A stretch of 64,000 bases of DNA from Rhodoferax bucti (GCF_005876985.1 NZ_VAHD01000002.1:124001-188000); one strand, 5' to 3'. Positions 27,926-38,720 are shown, numbered from the stretch's first letter. Numbers and translations are program-made. The notes: generated from the sequence alone by a model not told the origin.

Positions 27926-28432
27926 TCAGCGCTGCAGCAGGATGCGCAGCTCGACGCGGGGGAGTTCTCCGGCCGCACGCACCGCCTGCAGCCGGCCCTG
28001 CGCCAAGGCTGACAGGTCTGCCGTCCAGCCCGGCACATCGGTAGCCCGGCCTTGCAGCCAGTCAAACAAGGCCTCAATCGGCAATTCTGCGCCGGTGGCT
28101 TGCAAAGCGAGTGCGCTCAGGGAATTAAAAGAGCGGGTTTCACCGTCTGCCGCCAGCGTGGCTACGCCCGGTGCCCATTGCAGGCGAGCTGCCGTGGTGC
28201 CCAGCGGGGAGAAGAAGACGAGTAGGCCCTGCTGCGGTCCGCCGCCCAGTTCAAAGTCGGCGCTGAAGGCCTGGGGTGGCGTGCTTTGTACCTTGAGTGC
28301 CAGCCGGCCGCTCCACTGTGCTTCAGCAGGAAATAGGGCGTTAGCGCCCGTCTTGTGTGCGCAACCAGCTATCAAAACCGTAGCGGTGAGCAGCAGGGTG
28401 CTGCCTAACCGCGCGAAATTCCGGCGCTTCAT
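27926..28432 (-). CDS. lolB: Outer-membrane lipoprotein localisation protein LolB
   Basis: Receives lipoproteins from LolA and inserts them into the outer membrane; itself a lipoprotein. From the ATG at 28432 the signal peptide ends in the lipobox LIAGC (Cys24). The mature part, with WSGRLALKV and FELGGGPQQGLLVFFSPLG, fits LolB. At 168 residues it is short. The lipobox itself is encoded by a dispersed repeat copy. ATGA overlap with the upstream TPR gene. Confidence 0.88.
   Translation of the reverse strand: MKRRNFARLGSTLLLTATVLIAGCAHKTGANALFPAEAQWSGRLALKVQSTPPQAFSADFELGGGPQQGLLVFFSPLGTTAARLQWAPGVATLAADGETRSFNSLSALALQATGAELPIEALFDWLQGRATDVPGWTADLSALAQGRLQAVRAAGELPRVELRILLQR
28337..28384 (-). 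repeat. Dispersed palindromic repeat, copy 6
   Basis: GCTAC-N7-ATAGC-N4-TGCGCA-N11-GGCGCTAACGCC. Translated as LolB residues 17-32, including the lipid-modified Cys24. Confidence 0.75.
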
Positions 28433-30168
28433 AAAGCGGGCTGAATGCGCTTCAAGGTTTCGAGCAGGGTTTCGTTGTCTTTTTGCTGCTCCAGCCCTTG
28501 GCGCCAGACTTTGGCGGCGGCTTCGCGCTGGCCGGACACCCACAGCACTTCACCCAAGTGGGCGGCAATTTCGGCATCCTGCCGGCTGGCATAGGCCTGC
28601 TCCAACAGGCGCTGTGCCTCGGGCAGGTTGCCGCTGCGGTATTCGACCCAAGCGAGGCTGTCCACAATGAAGGGGTCTGCAGGCGCAAATTCGAGCGCTT
28701 TTTGGATGAGCTGGCGCGCTTCCGGCAGGCGCACATTGCGATCGGCCAGCGAGTAGCCCAGCGCGTTGTAGGCGTGGTGGTAATCCGGTGCTTTGCTGAT
28801 CAGCTGGCGCAGCAGGCGCTCCATCTCGTCAATGCGGCCCAGCTTCTCGGCGACCATGGCCTGGTCGTAGGCGAAGGTGGTGTCCGCGGGGTAGGTTTTG
28901 ACGGCCTGGCCCAGCAGCGCATAAGCCTCGTCCATTTTTTTGTATTCGCGCAGCAGCTGGATTTCGGTGGCCAGCTTGGTGCGGGCATCGTCGGCCTGCA
29001 GCTCCGGGGCGCTGCGGATGGCGGCGCGGGCTTCGTCGAGCTTGCCTTGGCGGGCCAGCAGCATGGCGCGGCGGGTGGTCACGCGCAAGGCGTCTTGCGG
29101 GCTTTTGATGCGCTGCAGGTAGGCGTTGGCTTCGTCGGGCTTGCCGTCTTGCTCGGCAATCTGGGCCAGCAGCAAATAGGCTTGCACCGCGCCACGGCCG
29201 GTTTCGCTCTCGTCGTCCGGGTTTTGCTCTGCGGGCAGCAGGCTCAGGTATTTTTTCAGCGACTTTTCTGCTGCGGTGTTGCCTCTGTCTTGCAACTCCA
29301 GCGAGCCCCGCACCAGCCAGGCGTCGGGGAAGTCCGGTTTTTGCTGATTCAGGGTTTTCATTTGCGCCAGGGCTTCGGCATAACGCTGGCTGCCAATGAG
29401 CGTGCGGGCATAGGCCATGCGGATGTCGGGCAGGGCATTACCGCTCAGGTACTTGCGCACAATGGTTTCGGCTGACGGGGTTTTGGCCTCCATCAGGTTC
29501 AATGCCAGGACTGCAGGCTCTTCGGCGCCACCATCGAGGGCGGACCCGCGCTGGGCGGCATCGAGTGCGCCAGAGGGGTTGTTGGCCGCCAGGCGCATGC
29601 TGCCGACCGCTGTCCACGCGGCAGGGCCGTAGTTGCTGGTGGGCAGGTCGGCGGCCAGGGCTTGCTCCACCATGGCGGCAGCCAGTGTTTTGTCGGTCAC
29701 ACGGGGAAAGTAGCGCGGAATCAGGTTGATGCTGGCCACCCGGTCTTTGCCGCTCAGGCCCTGAAGCTCGCGCTTCAGGGGCTCGGCAATTTCCGACAGC
29801 TTGTTGGTGCCTATCAGTATCTGCAGTACATAGCGGTTGGCGTCTTTGGAGGTCGGAAACCCCCGTTGCCAGGCGCGTGCGGCTTCAATGGCGAAGTCCG
29901 CATTGCGGGCCCGCAGGCCCAGCTCTACCGCGCGCTCAAACAGCTTGGCCGAATTGGTTTTGCGCGCCGCATCCAGGGTGAGCGAAAACGCGTTGGCGTC
30001 GTCGCCATTGCTGGCACTGATTTCTGCCAACAAAATTTGGTACATCAGCGCCGCATTCAGGTCCGAGTTGACGACTGCGGGCTCTGGCGCTGCGGCGTGT
30101 GCGGGGCTGAAAGGGGCGAGTCCTGCCACGACGGCGGCAATGGCGATGAGGCGTTGGGTGCGGTGCAT
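28429..30168 (-). CDS. Tetratricopeptide repeat protein, secreted
   Basis: 579 residues from the ATG at 30168, with a signal peptide ([20 protein letters not shown]) and many helical TPR units through most of the length, for example [28 protein letters not shown] and [30 protein letters not shown]. Probably a periplasmic or outer-membrane scaffold. Its position directly before lolB suggests a role near the outer membrane, but the partner is unknown. Confidence 0.88.
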   Translation of the reverse strand: MHRTQRLIAIAAVVAGLAPFSPAHAAAPEPAVVNSDLNAALMYQILLAEISASNGDDANAFSLTLDAARKTNSAKLFERAVELGLRARNADFAIEAARAWQRGFPTSKDANRYVLQILIGTNKLSEIAEPLKRELQGLSGKDRVASINLIPRYFPRVTDKTLAAAMVEQALAADLPTSNYGPAAWTAVGSMRLAANNPSGALDAAQRGSALDGGAEEPAVLALNLMEAKTPSAETIVRKYLSGNALPDIRMAYARTLIGSQRYAEALAQMKTLNQQKPDFPDAWLVRGSLELQDRGNTAAEKSLKKYLSLLPAEQNPDDESETGRGAVQAYLLLAQIAEQDGKPDEANAYLQRIKSPQDALRVTTRRAMLLARQGKLDEARAAIRSAPELQADDARTKLATEIQLLREYKKMDEAYALLGQAVKTYPADTTFAYDQAMVAEKLGRIDEMERLLRQLISKAPDYHHAYNALGYSLADRNVRLPEARQLIQKALEFAPADPFIVDSLAWVEYRSGNLPEAQRLLEQAYASRQDAEIAAHLGEVLWVSGQREAAAKVWRQGLEQQKDNETLLETLKRIQPAL

Positions 30169-30207
30169 CAGACCATAATAATCCAACCCCCGAACCCGAG
30201 AGCACCC

Positions 30208-31023
30208 ATGCCTGAATTGCCCGAAGTCGAAGTAACCCGCCGGAGTTTTGCCGACCGGATTACCGGCGCCACCATCCAGTCGGCGTGCATGGGCAAGCCC
30301 CTGCGTTGGCCGCTGCAGTGCGAGCCCGCCGCGCTGGTCGGTATGCGGGTGCGCGGTGTGCGGCGGCGGGGCAAGTATTTGCTGGTTGACCTCAGCGGGG
30401 GTCTGCTGCTGGTGCACCTAGGCATGTCGGGTTCGGTCATTTTTGACCGCCAACTGCCGCCCGCTGGCGTGCATGACCACTTCGATCTGGTGACCGACCT
30501 GGGCACTTTGCGCCTGCACGACCCCCGCCGTTTCGGGGCGGTGGTGTTTGCGCAGGGCGAGTCCGATCCGGTGGCGCAAAAGCTATTGGGGCATTTGGGT
30601 GTGGAGCCCTTGGGCGATGACTTTGATTTAGCGGCTTTTCAGGCCGGTCTGCGCCAGCGCAAGGCGCCTATCAAACAGGTGGTGCTGGCCGGCGAGGTGG
30701 TGGTGGGCGTGGGCAATATCTATGCGTCGGAGGCATTGTTTCTGGCGGGCATACGCCCCACCAGCCCGGCCAACAGCATCAGCAAGCCCCGGGCGGCCAA
30801 GCTGCATGCGGCGGTGAAAGACGTGCTCAGCCGCGCGGTGGAGAAGGGCGGCAGCACGCTGCGCGACTTTTCCAATGCGAATGGCGAGAGTGGGTACTTT
30901 CAATTGGAGGCCATGGTGTATGGCCGCGAAGCCCAACCCTGCCGTGTGTGCGCCACCCCGGTGCGCGCCATCCGGCAGGGGCAGCGTTCCACCTTTTTTT
31001 GCCCGCTGTGCCAGAAGCGCTGA
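30208..31023 (+). CDS. mutM: Formamidopyrimidine-DNA glycosylase MutM
   Basis: Excises 8-oxoguanine and formamidopyrimidines. Translation at 30208 gives [13 protein letters not shown], in which Pro2 is the catalytic N-terminus after Met removal and Glu3 is conserved. The C-terminal zinc finger is [25 protein letters not shown]. Length 271. It is 39 bp from the divergent TPR gene and starts a mutM-GTPase-mutY plus-strand group. Confidence 0.98.
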   Translation: MPELPEVEVTRRSFADRITGATIQSACMGKPLRWPLQCEPAALVGMRVRGVRRRGKYLLVDLSGGLLLVHLGMSGSVIFDRQLPPAGVHDHFDLVTDLGTLRLHDPRRFGAVVFAQGESDPVAQKLLGHLGVEPLGDDFDLAAFQAGLRQRKAPIKQVVLAGEVVVGVGNIYASEALFLAGIRPTSPANSISKPRAAKLHAAVKDVLSRAVEKGGSTLRDFSNANGESGYFQLEAMVYGREAQPCRVCATPVRAIRQGQRSTFFCPLCQKR

Positions 31024-31066
31024 GCCGGCGCGCGATGCTATATTGAACGATTGCTCGGGGGACCCA

Positions 31067-33028
31067 TTGGCTACATCATTCAACGAACAGTTTGACCAAC
31101 ATGGCACCTGGCGGCGCGCCTTTGCCCTGCGCCTGAAGTTGCTGGCCGAATGGCTCAAGGACCACGAGTTGCTGGACGCTGGCGTGGAAGAGCGCCTGCT
31201 GCGCCTGGAAACCCAGGTGCGCTCCGACAAAGTGATGGTGGCCTTTGTGGCCGAGTTCTCGCGCGGCAAGTCCGAGATGATCAACGCCCTGTTTTTCGCA
31301 GGGTACGGCCGGCGCATCATGCCTGCCAGCGCCGGCCGCACCACCATGTGCCCCACCGAGATGGGCTATGACGCCGATGTTCCGCCCTGTTTGCGCCTCT
31401 TGCCGATTGAGACGCGCTTGCAACCCCAGGCCCTGATGGAGTGGCGCATGGCGCCCGAGAAGTGGACCCGCATCGACCTCGATGTGAACAACCCGCAGCA
31501 ACTCGCCAAAGCGCTGGAGAAGGTGGCCGAAACCCTCAAAGTTACGCAGGAAGAGGCCCGCGCCTTGGGCTTCTGGCATGCCCAGGCGCCGGATGACAAC
31601 CCCATGGTGGATGCGCAGGGCATGGTCGAAGTGCCACGCTGGCGCCATGCGCTCATCAATATTGCCCATCCGCTGCTCAAGCAGGGGTTGGTCATTCTGG
31701 ATACCCCCGGTTTGAACGCCATCGGCGCTGAGCCGGAGCTGACGGTGAGTTTGATTCCGCAAGCCCATGCGGTGGTGTTTTTGCTGGGGGCCGACACGGG
31801 CGTCACCAAGTCCGACCTGTCCATCTGGCGCGAGCACCTGATCACCGAGTCCACCGACCCCGATGCGCGCCTGGTGGTGCTCAACAAAATCGACACCTTG
31901 TGGGACGCCTTGAGTTCGCCCGCGCAGATTCAAACGCAGATTGACCGCCAGCGCAGCAGCACCGCCGATATTTTGGGCATTCCCAAAGAGCGGGTGATTG
32001 CTGTGTCGGCCCAAAAAGGGCTGGTCGCCAAGGTCACGGAAGACGACGCCTTGCTACGCCAGAGCTGCCTGCCGGTGCTCGAAGACGTGCTCGGCCACGG
32101 CATGATGGGCAAGCGCCAGAGCATCCTGGCCTCGGCCATGAAGGTGGGCATTACCGACCTGCGCGCCGAGACCGGGCGCGTCATCAACATCCGCAAGCGC
32201 GACCTCACCGAGCAGATGCTGGAGCTGCAAAGCCTGCAGGGCAAAAACGCCACCGTTATCAAGCACATGCGCAACCGCATCTCACAAGAGCAGGCGGAGT
32301 TTGACCAGGGCGGCGCCAAGATCCACGCTGTGCGCTCAGTGCACCTCAAGCTGCTGCGCGAGGTGTTCAACGTGCTGGGCTCGGCCTACCTCAAGAAAGA
32401 AATGGCCAGCCTGAGCGACTCGCTGCTGCAAAAAGGCCTGAAGCTGGGCATCAAGCGCGCGTATGGCGAAACTTTTGACCGCTTGCGTGGCAACCTGCAG
32501 CGGGTGCAAAGTCTGTGCGCCGAAATCCAGAGCATGCTGGAGGCCAGCTTTACCTCGTTGAATGCCGAATACGGCTTCTCGCTGCAGCCGCCGGTGGAGC
32601 CCGACATGGCCCGCTTCTCGGCCGACCTGGACACTGTGGAGCGCAACCACCTGCAGTACCTCGGCCTGGGCAATGCCTTCAAGCTGGCCCAGCCCGAGTT
32701 TGCAGACCGCCTGGTGCGTGCGCTTTCCACCCGCTTGCGGAACATCCATGAGGCCGCGCTGGCCGATGTGGAGCTGTGGAGCAAATCAGCCGCTGCCCAG
32801 CTGGACGCCCAACTGCGCGAACGCCGCCGCAACTTCGCCCGCCGCATCGAGGCGATTGACCGCATCTCCCAAGCTGCCGGCGGCCTGGAAGACCGGATTG
32901 TGGAAATCAACCAGCAAAGCAGTGCGCTGGACGAGCTGGACAACAAGCTGATGGAGCTCACCTCCTACCTGGTGGCGGCTCAGCGCAGCGCCAAATCGCC
33001 CACCCAAGTCGACGTGGAACTGGTTTGA
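31067..33028 (+). CDS. Dynamin-family GTPase
   Basis: Large GTPase of about 653 residues. The G1 loop reads AEFSRGKSEMINALFF, G3 is LDTPGLNAIG and G4 is LNKIDTLWD. A long helical C-terminal half (from about residue 330) is consistent with a dynamin-like stalk, and I see no transmembrane helix. I place the start at TTG 31067 because GGGGGA lies just upstream and the codons before it overlap mutM. The stop overlaps the TTG start of mutY (TTGA). Bacterial dynamin-like proteins act on membranes, and the link to the flanking 8-oxoG repair genes is unexplained. Confidence 0.85.
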   Translation: MATSFNEQFDQHGTWRRAFALRLKLLAEWLKDHELLDAGVEERLLRLETQVRSDKVMVAFVAEFSRGKSEMINALFFAGYGRRIMPASAGRTTMCPTEMGYDADVPPCLRLLPIETRLQPQALMEWRMAPEKWTRIDLDVNNPQQLAKALEKVAETLKVTQEEARALGFWHAQAPDDNPMVDAQGMVEVPRWRHALINIAHPLLKQGLVILDTPGLNAIGAEPELTVSLIPQAHAVVFLLGADTGVTKSDLSIWREHLITESTDPDARLVVLNKIDTLWDALSSPAQIQTQIDRQRSSTADILGIPKERVIAVSAQKGLVAKVTEDDALLRQSCLPVLEDVLGHGMMGKRQSILASAMKVGITDLRAETGRVINIRKRDLTEQMLELQSLQGKNATVIKHMRNRISQEQAEFDQGGAKIHAVRSVHLKLLREVFNVLGSAYLKKEMASLSDSLLQKGLKLGIKRAYGETFDRLRGNLQRVQSLCAEIQSMLEASFTSLNAEYGFSLQPPVEPDMARFSADLDTVERNHLQYLGLGNAFKLAQPEFADRLVRALSTRLRNIHEAALADVELWSKSAAAQLDAQLRERRRNFARRIEAIDRISQAAGGLEDRIVEINQQSSALDELDNKLMELTSYLVAAQRSAKSPTQVDVELV

Positions 33029-34095
33029 GTACGGCGCCCGAGAGTTTTGCCACCGCCGTGGTGCGCTGGCAGGCGCAGCATGGCCGCAACAGCCTGCCTT
33101 GGCAAAATACCCAGGACCCCTACTGCGTCTGGCTGTCGGAAATCATGCTGCAGCAAACGCAGGTGGCCACCGTCATTGGCTACTTCGGCCGCTTTTTGGT
33201 CCGCTGCCCCACGGTGGCCGATCTGGCCGCCGCCAGCAGCGACGAAGTCATGGGCCTCTGGAGTGGCCTGGGCTACTACAGCCGCGCCCGCAACCTGCAC
33301 CGCTGCGCGCAGCTGGTGATGGAGCTGCATGGCGGCGCCTTCCCGCGCGATGCGGCCACACTGGTCACCCTGCCCGGCATAGGCCGATCCACCGCCGCGG
33401 CGATTGCCTCGCTCTGCTTTGACGAGCGCGTCGCCATCATGGACGCCAACGTGAAGCGCGTGCTCACCCGCGTATTGGGGTTTGATGCCGACCTGGCCTC
33501 CACCACCAACGAACGTGCCTTGTGGGACCGCGCTACTGCCTTGCTCCCCACCGAGGCCGAAGTGGCCGCCGAGGGTCCGCGCGTGATGCCGCGCTACACG
33601 CAGGGCATGATGGATTTGGGCGCCTCGCTGTGCAGCCCCAAAAAGCCGAGCTGCCTGCTTTGCCCGGTGAACAGCCAATGTGCCGCCGCCAAGGCGGGCG
33701 ACGCCGAACGCTACCCGGTACGCACCCGCAAGCTCAAGCGCAGCAGCCAGAGCCTGTGGCTGCTGTGGTTGCAGCGGGATGACGGTGCCGTGTGGCTCAG
33801 CAAGCGCCCCACGCCCGGGGTGTGGGCAGGCTTGCAATGCTTTCCGCTGTTTGAGAGCGAAGACGCCTTGCGCGCCGCACTGCCGCCTGCGTTGGCTGCC
33901 AACTTACGGTTTTTGTCCGCAGTCACCCATGTGCTTACGCATAAAGACCTATTTATGCATCCAGCGCAGGTGGAATGTGCGCGAGTAGCTACCGATTTGA
34001 TAGCAAAAAGTTTGGGCGATGGCGACTGGTTTACCCCTGCCGAGTGGGCTGCGGCGGGCTTGCCAGCGCCGGTGCGAAAGTTGTTGGAAGGCTAG
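33025..34095 (+). CDS. mutY: A/G-specific adenine glycosylase MutY
   Basis: Removes adenine mispaired with 8-oxoguanine. The HhH-GPD motif LPGIGRSTAAAIASL with the following catalytic region, the iron-sulfur ligands C-X6-C-X2-C-X5-C (CSPKKPSC...), and a C-terminal NUDIX-like 8-oxoG recognition domain are all visible. The start is TTG, overlapping the GTPase stop by 4 bp. 356 residues. Part of the C-terminal domain is encoded by a dispersed repeat copy. Confidence 0.97.
   Translation: MSTAPESFATAVVRWQAQHGRNSLPWQNTQDPYCVWLSEIMLQQTQVATVIGYFGRFLVRCPTVADLAAASSDEVMGLWSGLGYYSRARNLHRCAQLVMELHGGAFPRDAATLVTLPGIGRSTAAAIASLCFDERVAIMDANVKRVLTRVLGFDADLASTTNERALWDRATALLPTEAEVAAEGPRVMPRYTQGMMDLGASLCSPKKPSCLLCPVNSQCAAAKAGDAERYPVRTRKLKRSSQSLWLLWLQRDDGAVWLSKRPTPGVWAGLQCFPLFESEDALRAALPPALAANLRFLSAVTHVLTHKDLFMHPAQVECARVATDLIAKSLGDGDWFTPAEWAAAGLPAPVRKLLEG
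33961..34005 (-). repeat. Dispersed palindromic repeat, copy 7
   Basis: Minus strand: TGCTAT-N8-TAGCTACTCGCGCA-N11-GCGCTGG. Read through by mutY, where it encodes part of ECARVATDLIAKS near the C-terminus. Confidence 0.7.
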
Positions 34096-34151
34096 AGAGA
34101 GTTTCGTCGCCGGGCCGCCCCAAGGCGTGGACTCGGGGTTTTGCCAAAGGC

Positions 34152-34200
34152 GCCCCCTTGGGGGGGGCAGCGACCCGCGCAGCGGCGGAGCGTGGGGGCG
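34152..34200. repeat. Comamonadaceae-type intergenic GC-rich repeat
   Basis: GCCCCCTTGGGGGGGC palindrome followed by AGCGACCCGCGCAGCGG and GGAGCGTGGGGGC, between convergent mutY and rapZ. I recognise this pattern as a frequent intergenic element in Comamonadaceae. It may serve as a transcription stop. The recognition is from memory, not a search. Confidence 0.55.
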
Positions 34201-34203
34201 TAC

Positions 34204-35109
34204 TCAGTCCCTCGCGTCCATCTCGCGGTGGCGTTTGAGCGTCACCCACTCGCCGCTGAAGCGGCGCGCCAGCTGCTCTACCAAGTACACCGAGCGATGC
34301 TGCCCGCCAGTGCAGCCGATGGCCACGGTCACGTAGCTGCGGTGGTCGCTGGCGAGGGCGTCCAGCCAGCTTTCCAGAAAATGGGCAATGTGGTGCTGCA
34401 TCAGCTCCACCGCCTCCTGGGCTTTCAGGAAGTCGATTACCGGCTGGTCTCGCCCGGTCAGGTGCTTGAGCTCGGGATCGTAATGCGGGTTGGGCAGCAT
34501 GCGCACATCGAACATGTAGTCCGCATCGGTGGGTACGCCGCGCTTGAAGGCAAACGACTCAAACACCAGCGTCAGCTGCCCGCCGGGGGCGGCAATCATG
34601 GCCTTCACGTAGCCTTGCAGCTGCGAGGGGCGGATGATGCTGGAGTCGATCACATGCGCCTGCTCGCGCAGGTCGGCCAGCAGCTCGCGCTCCAGCTCAA
34701 TGGCGTCTACCAATGCGCGGCGCTCGTCGCGCTCACCATGGTCGGAGCTGTTTTGCGACAGCGGGTGCTTGCGTCGTGTTTCGGAGTAGCGGCGCACCAG
34801 CGTGTCAGTGGTGGCGTCCAGAAACAGGGGCTTCACCGTTACGCCCAGCGCACGCACGGCGGCCAGTTGCTGGGGCACCAGTGGCAGGGAAGTTGCACTG
34901 CGCACATCCATGGCGATGGCTACGCGCTGCGCGTTGTGGGTCTTCTCCAGCTCTACAAATGGCAGCAGCAGCTCGGGTGGCAGGTTGTCCACGCAGTAAA
35001 AGCCAGCGTCTTCCAGCGCGTGGAGCGCCACCGACTTGCCCGAGCCGGACATGCCGGTGATGAGCACAATCTCCATGGGCATTGACGAAGGGGGGGGCAT
35101 GTTGCTCAT
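34204..35109 (-). CDS. rapZ: RNase adapter protein RapZ
   Basis: P-loop protein (301 residues) that in E. coli delivers the sRNA GlmZ to RNase E and so controls glucosamine-6-phosphate synthase. Walker A is GMSGSGKS (about residues 19-26). The C-terminal domain includes [20 protein letters not shown]. Adjacent to recN with no intergenic space. Whether a GlmZ-like RNA exists here is not known. Confidence 0.95.
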   Translation of the reverse strand: MSNMPPPSSMPMEIVLITGMSGSGKSVALHALEDAGFYCVDNLPPELLLPFVELEKTHNAQRVAIAMDVRSATSLPLVPQQLAAVRALGVTVKPLFLDATTDTLVRRYSETRRKHPLSQNSSDHGERDERRALVDAIELERELLADLREQAHVIDSSIIRPSQLQGYVKAMIAAPGGQLTLVFESFAFKRGVPTDADYMFDVRMLPNPHYDPELKHLTGRDQPVIDFLKAQEAVELMQHHIAHFLESWLDALASDHRSYVTVAIGCTGGQHRSVYLVEQLARRFSGEWVTLKRHREMDARD

Positions 35110-36759
35110 TTACAGGCCTGAATCCAGCATTTCTTTGGCATGCGCCAGCGTAGTGCCCGAAAGCTTTTCCCCACCCAGCATGCGGGCAATTTCGGCTACG
35201 CGCTGCTCGCCGCCCACGGGTGCCACCGTGCTCAGGGTGGCGCTGCCTTGCAGCTGCTTGGACACCACCAAATGGTGGTGCGCGCAAGCGGCTACCTGGG
35301 GCAGGTGCGTCACGGCCAGCACCTGGCGGTCGCTGCCCAACTGCTGCATAAGGCGGCCCACGGTCTCGGCCACTGCGCCGCCCACGCCGGAATCCACCTC
35401 GTCAAATATCAAGGTCTGGGCGGTGCCCAAGCGGCTGGTGGTCACCGCAATGGCCAGCGCCATGCGCGACAGCTCGCCACCCGACGCTACCTTGCCCACC
35501 GGGCGCGGTGTGCTGCCCGCATGGCCGGCGGTCAGAAACTGCACGTCTTCCAAGCCGCTGGCTTGGGGCTGGGCCAGGGGCTCCAGCGCCACCTCAAACC
35601 GGCCGCCCTGCATGCCCAAGCCTTGCATGGCTTGAGTGATGCTTTGAGCCAACAGAGGCGCGGCCTTGGCACGTTGTTTGGAGAGGGCTTTGGCCTCCGC
35701 CATGAAGGCGGCCTGGGCCTTGCGCTCTTTGGCTTGCAGGCCGTCCAGGTCAGCAGCGGCGTCCAGCTGGGCCAGCTCGGTCTTCCAGCTGGCCCACAAC
35801 TCGGCCAGCTCTTCGGGCGGGCGTTTGTAGCGGCGCGCCAGGCTCACCCAGAGCGACATGCGTTCGTCCAGCTCGGCCAGCCGCTCCGGGTCCAGCTCAG
35901 CGCGGCGCGCGTAGCTGCGCAGGCTGTGCACCGTGTCTTCTATCTGCGCGACGCTGGAGTTCAGGGCCTCAATGGCGTCTTTGAATTCGGTTTCCAGGTG
36001 CGACTGGGCTTGCAGCAGCTGCAGCGCGGCATGCAGCGGGGCCAAGGCGTTGGTGTCGTCGTCTTCCAGCAGGTTGACGGCGCCTTGGGCCGCGTCAATC
36101 AGCGCCTGCCCGTTGGCCAGGCGACTGTGGCTGGCGTTGAGCTCGGGCCACTCGTCGGTGCCGGGGTTGAGCTTGTCCACCTCGCCAATTTGCCAGGCCA
36201 GGCGCTCGCGCTCCCGCTGCAGGCTGTCTTGGGCGGCTTGGGCTTGGGTGAGGGCTTGTTGGGCTTGGCGCCAGCTGGCCCACAGGCTACTCAAGGCGCT
36301 GGTATCTACCTTGGCATAGGCGTCCAGCAGGCCGCGCACGGCCTCGGGTCGGGTTAGGCTTTGCCAAGCGTGTTGGCCGTGAATGTCCAGCAGCTGCTCG
36401 CCGATGGTGCGCAGCTGCTGGGCGGTGGCGGGGCTGCCATTGACCCAGGCGCGGCTTTTACCTTGTGTGTCCACCGTGCGGCGCAGCAGCAGGGTGTCGC
36501 CAGCTTCGAAACCGGCTTCGTCAAGCACAGCTTGCAGGCCCGGTGCGTTGTCAAACTCGGCGCTCACATCGGTGCGGGCCGCACCTTCGCGGATCACGCC
36601 AGTGTCGGCGCGCGCGCCGGTAACCAGCTGTAGCGCATCAATCAGGATGGATTTGCCCGCGCCGGTTTCTCCCGTCAGCACCGAAAAGCCGGACTCCAAG
36701 TCCAGCTCCAGTTCGCTGACGATCACAAAGTCTCTGAGAACAATTCGCTTGAGTGCCAT
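35110..36759 (-). CDS. recN: DNA repair protein RecN
   Basis: SMC-like ATPase for double-strand-break repair. Walker A GETGAGKSILIDAL is near the N-terminus, a central coiled coil covers about residues 150-370, and the C-terminal signature VASGGELSRMALAI is followed by LIFDEVDSGVGG. Length 549. It lies 20 bp after nadK on the same strand, the widespread nadK-recN pair. Confidence 0.97.
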   Translation of the reverse strand: MALKRIVLRDFVIVSELELDLESGFSVLTGETGAGKSILIDALQLVTGARADTGVIREGAARTDVSAEFDNAPGLQAVLDEAGFEAGDTLLLRRTVDTQGKSRAWVNGSPATAQQLRTIGEQLLDIHGQHAWQSLTRPEAVRGLLDAYAKVDTSALSSLWASWRQAQQALTQAQAAQDSLQRERERLAWQIGEVDKLNPGTDEWPELNASHSRLANGQALIDAAQGAVNLLEDDDTNALAPLHAALQLLQAQSHLETEFKDAIEALNSSVAQIEDTVHSLRSYARRAELDPERLAELDERMSLWVSLARRYKRPPEELAELWASWKTELAQLDAAADLDGLQAKERKAQAAFMAEAKALSKQRAKAAPLLAQSITQAMQGLGMQGGRFEVALEPLAQPQASGLEDVQFLTAGHAGSTPRPVGKVASGGELSRMALAIAVTTSRLGTAQTLIFDEVDSGVGGAVAETVGRLMQQLGSDRQVLAVTHLPQVAACAHHHLVVSKQLQGSATLSTVAPVGGEQRVAEIARMLGGEKLSGTTLAHAKEMLDSGL

Positions 36760-36779
36760 GTGTTCACTTTTGGTGGCGC

Positions 36780-37676
36780 TCAGGCCACCCCTTCATTCCA
36801 ATGCATTTTCTGGCGCAGGGTGTCAAAGTAGGTCCAGCCCTTGGGGTGTAAAAAGCGCACCTTGTGCTCCGAGCGGGTTACCTCAATGCGGTCGCCGTGC
36901 ATCAGGCTGGCCAGGCTCTGCATGTCAAAGTTGGCGCTGGCATCGCGCCCTGCTACTATTTCGATAGCTATCCGCGCACTGTCGGCGAGCGCTATCGGCC
37001 GATTTGACAGGGTATGTGGCGCAATCGGCACCATCACCCACGCGGCAATCGAGGGGTGCAACAGCGGCCCGCCAGCCGACATGGCGTAAGCGGTGGAGCC
37101 CGTGGGCGAGGCAATGATCAGCCCGTCCGCCCGCTGGTTGGCCACAAAGTGTCCGTCCACCTCCACCCGCAGCTCCACCATGCCCGAGGTCGCGCCACGG
37201 TTCACCACCACGTCGTTCATGGCCTCGGCCTCAAACACGCAGTGGCCGTCGCGCATCACCCGCGCGTGCATCAGGGAACGGTCGTCCACCTCGTAGTGGC
37301 CGGCCAACATGGGGGCCAGCGTGGCTTTATATTGCTCGAAGCGGATGTCGGTAATGAAGCCCAGCCGCCCGGAGTTGATGCCGATCAGCGGCACCTGGTA
37401 GCGCGCCAGCTGGCGGCCAATGCCCAGCATGGTGCCATCGCCACCCACCACCAGGGCGAGGTCGCAGTGGCTGCCAATGCCCGCCACATCCAGCGTGGTG
37501 TAGTTGCTTAGGCCCGTGTTGGTGGCGGTGTCCGCCTCGATCACCACCTCGCAGCCCTGGTCCATCAGATAGTGGGCAATCTCGTCCAGCGATTTGCGGG
37601 ACGAGGCCCCCGCAGCGCTGGTGCCGGTGGATTGGTACTTGCCGATCAGAGCGACATGCCTAAATTGGGACAACAT
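36780..37676 (-). CDS. nadK: NAD kinase
   Basis: Phosphorylates NAD to NADP. Motifs are [15 protein letters not shown] (ATP/NAD site) and [18 protein letters not shown], with [19 protein letters not shown]. The ATG at 37676 gives 298 residues. The longer frame to 38099 runs antisense into hrcA and is not real. Divergent from hrcA with 39 bp between. A dispersed repeat copy encodes part of [11 protein letters not shown]. Confidence 0.97.
   Translation of the reverse strand: MLSQFRHVALIGKYQSTGTSAAGASSRKSLDEIAHYLMDQGCEVVIEADTATNTGLSNYTTLDVAGIGSHCDLALVVGGDGTMLGIGRQLARYQVPLIGINSGRLGFITDIRFEQYKATLAPMLAGHYEVDDRSLMHARVMRDGHCVFEAEAMNDVVVNRGATSGMVELRVEVDGHFVANQRADGLIIASPTGSTAYAMSAGGPLLHPSIAAWVMVPIAPHTLSNRPIALADSARIAIEIVAGRDASANFDMQSLASLMHGDRIEVTRSEHKVRFLHPKGWTYFDTLRQKMHWNEGVA
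36951..37000 (+). repeat. Dispersed palindromic repeat, copy 8
   Basis: TGCTACTATTTCGATAGCT followed by CCGCGCA, an 11-nt spacer and GCGCTATCGGCC. Antisense within nadK and translated there. Confidence 0.75.
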
Positions 37677-37715
37677 GCGCAAATTAGACACTAAATAGGT
37701 TACTAAAATGGCCGC

Positions 37716-38720
37716 ATGCTCGATGATCGTTCCAAGTTGTTGATGAAGGCGCTGGTGGAGCGCTATATCGCCGATGGACAGCCCGTCGGCAGCCGCACGC
37801 TCTCCAAAGAGTCTGGCCTCGACCTCTCGCCCGCCACCATCCGCAACGTCATGTCGGACCTGGAGGACTTGGGCCTCATCGTCAGCCCCCACACCTCGGC
37901 CGGGCGCATCCCCACCGCACGCGGTTACCGCCTGTTTGTGGACACCATGCTCACCGTGCAGCAGGGCGCCATGCCCACCCACAGCCTGGCACCCGACCAG
38001 CCGCAACGCGTCATCTCCAACGCGGCCAACCTGCTGTCCAGCCTCTCGCAGTTTGTGGGCGTGGTCATCGCGCCGCGCCGCACCTCGGCGTTTCGGCACA
38101 TTGAATTTTTGCGCCTGTCCGAAAAGCGCCTGCTGGTCATCATCGTGTCACCCGACGGTGACGTGCAAAACCGCGTCATCTACACCGAGGTGGACTACGC
38201 CCAAAGCCAGCTGGTGGAGGGCGCTAACTTCCTCAATACGCACTACGCCGGGCTGGAGATTGAAGAGGTGCGCAAGCGCCTGCAAAACGAGGTGGACAGC
38301 CTGCGCAGCGAAATTGCCACCCTGATGCAGGCCGCCGTGCACGCCAGCTCCGAGGCCATCAGCGAGTCGCAGGACGAGGTGGTGATCTCTGGCGAGCGCA
38401 ACCTGCTCTCGGTATCGGACTTTTCCAGCGACATGGGCCATCTGCGCCGCGCGTTTGATTTGTTTGAGCAAAAGGCGCAGCTCATGCGCTTGCTGGACGT
38501 CACCGGCCAGGCTGAAGGTGTGCGCATCTTCATTGGCGGCGAGAGCCAGGTGGTGCCGTTTGAAGACCTGTCCATCGTTAGTAGCCCGTACGAGGTGGAT
38601 GGCAAGGTGGTCGGCACGCTGGGCGTCATCGGCCCCACGCGCATGGCCTACGACCGCATGATCCAGATCGTGGACATTACCTCCAAGCTGGTCAGCAACG
38701 CGCTGAGCCACCACAAATAG
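37716..38720 (+). CDS. hrcA: Heat-inducible transcription repressor HrcA
   Basis: Represses groESL and dnaK operons through the CIRCE operator. The N-terminal winged helix ([35 protein letters not shown]) and the C-terminal GAF-like dimerisation region ([17 protein letters not shown]) are typical. 334 residues. Position next to nadK-recN is the standard betaproteobacterial order. No CIRCE palindrome is visible near its own start. The genes that normally follow are displaced by the tRNA-integrated island. Confidence 0.97.
   Translation: MLDDRSKLLMKALVERYIADGQPVGSRTLSKESGLDLSPATIRNVMSDLEDLGLIVSPHTSAGRIPTARGYRLFVDTMLTVQQGAMPTHSLAPDQPQRVISNAANLLSSLSQFVGVVIAPRRTSAFRHIEFLRLSEKRLLVIIVSPDGDVQNRVIYTEVDYAQSQLVEGANFLNTHYAGLEIEEVRKRLQNEVDSLRSEIATLMQAAVHASSEAISESQDEVVISGERNLLSVSDFSSDMGHLRRAFDLFEQKAQLMRLLDVTGQAEGVRIFIGGESQVVPFEDLSIVSSPYEVDGKVVGTLGVIGPTRMAYDRMIQIVDITSKLVSNALSHHK

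Noticed and set aside
35140-36357. A 405-residue plus-strand open frame
   Set aside because: Antisense to recN, shadow composition.
37650-37720. Possible CIRCE operator before hrcA
   Set aside because: Searched by eye for TTAGCACTC-N9-GAGTGCTAA; not present.
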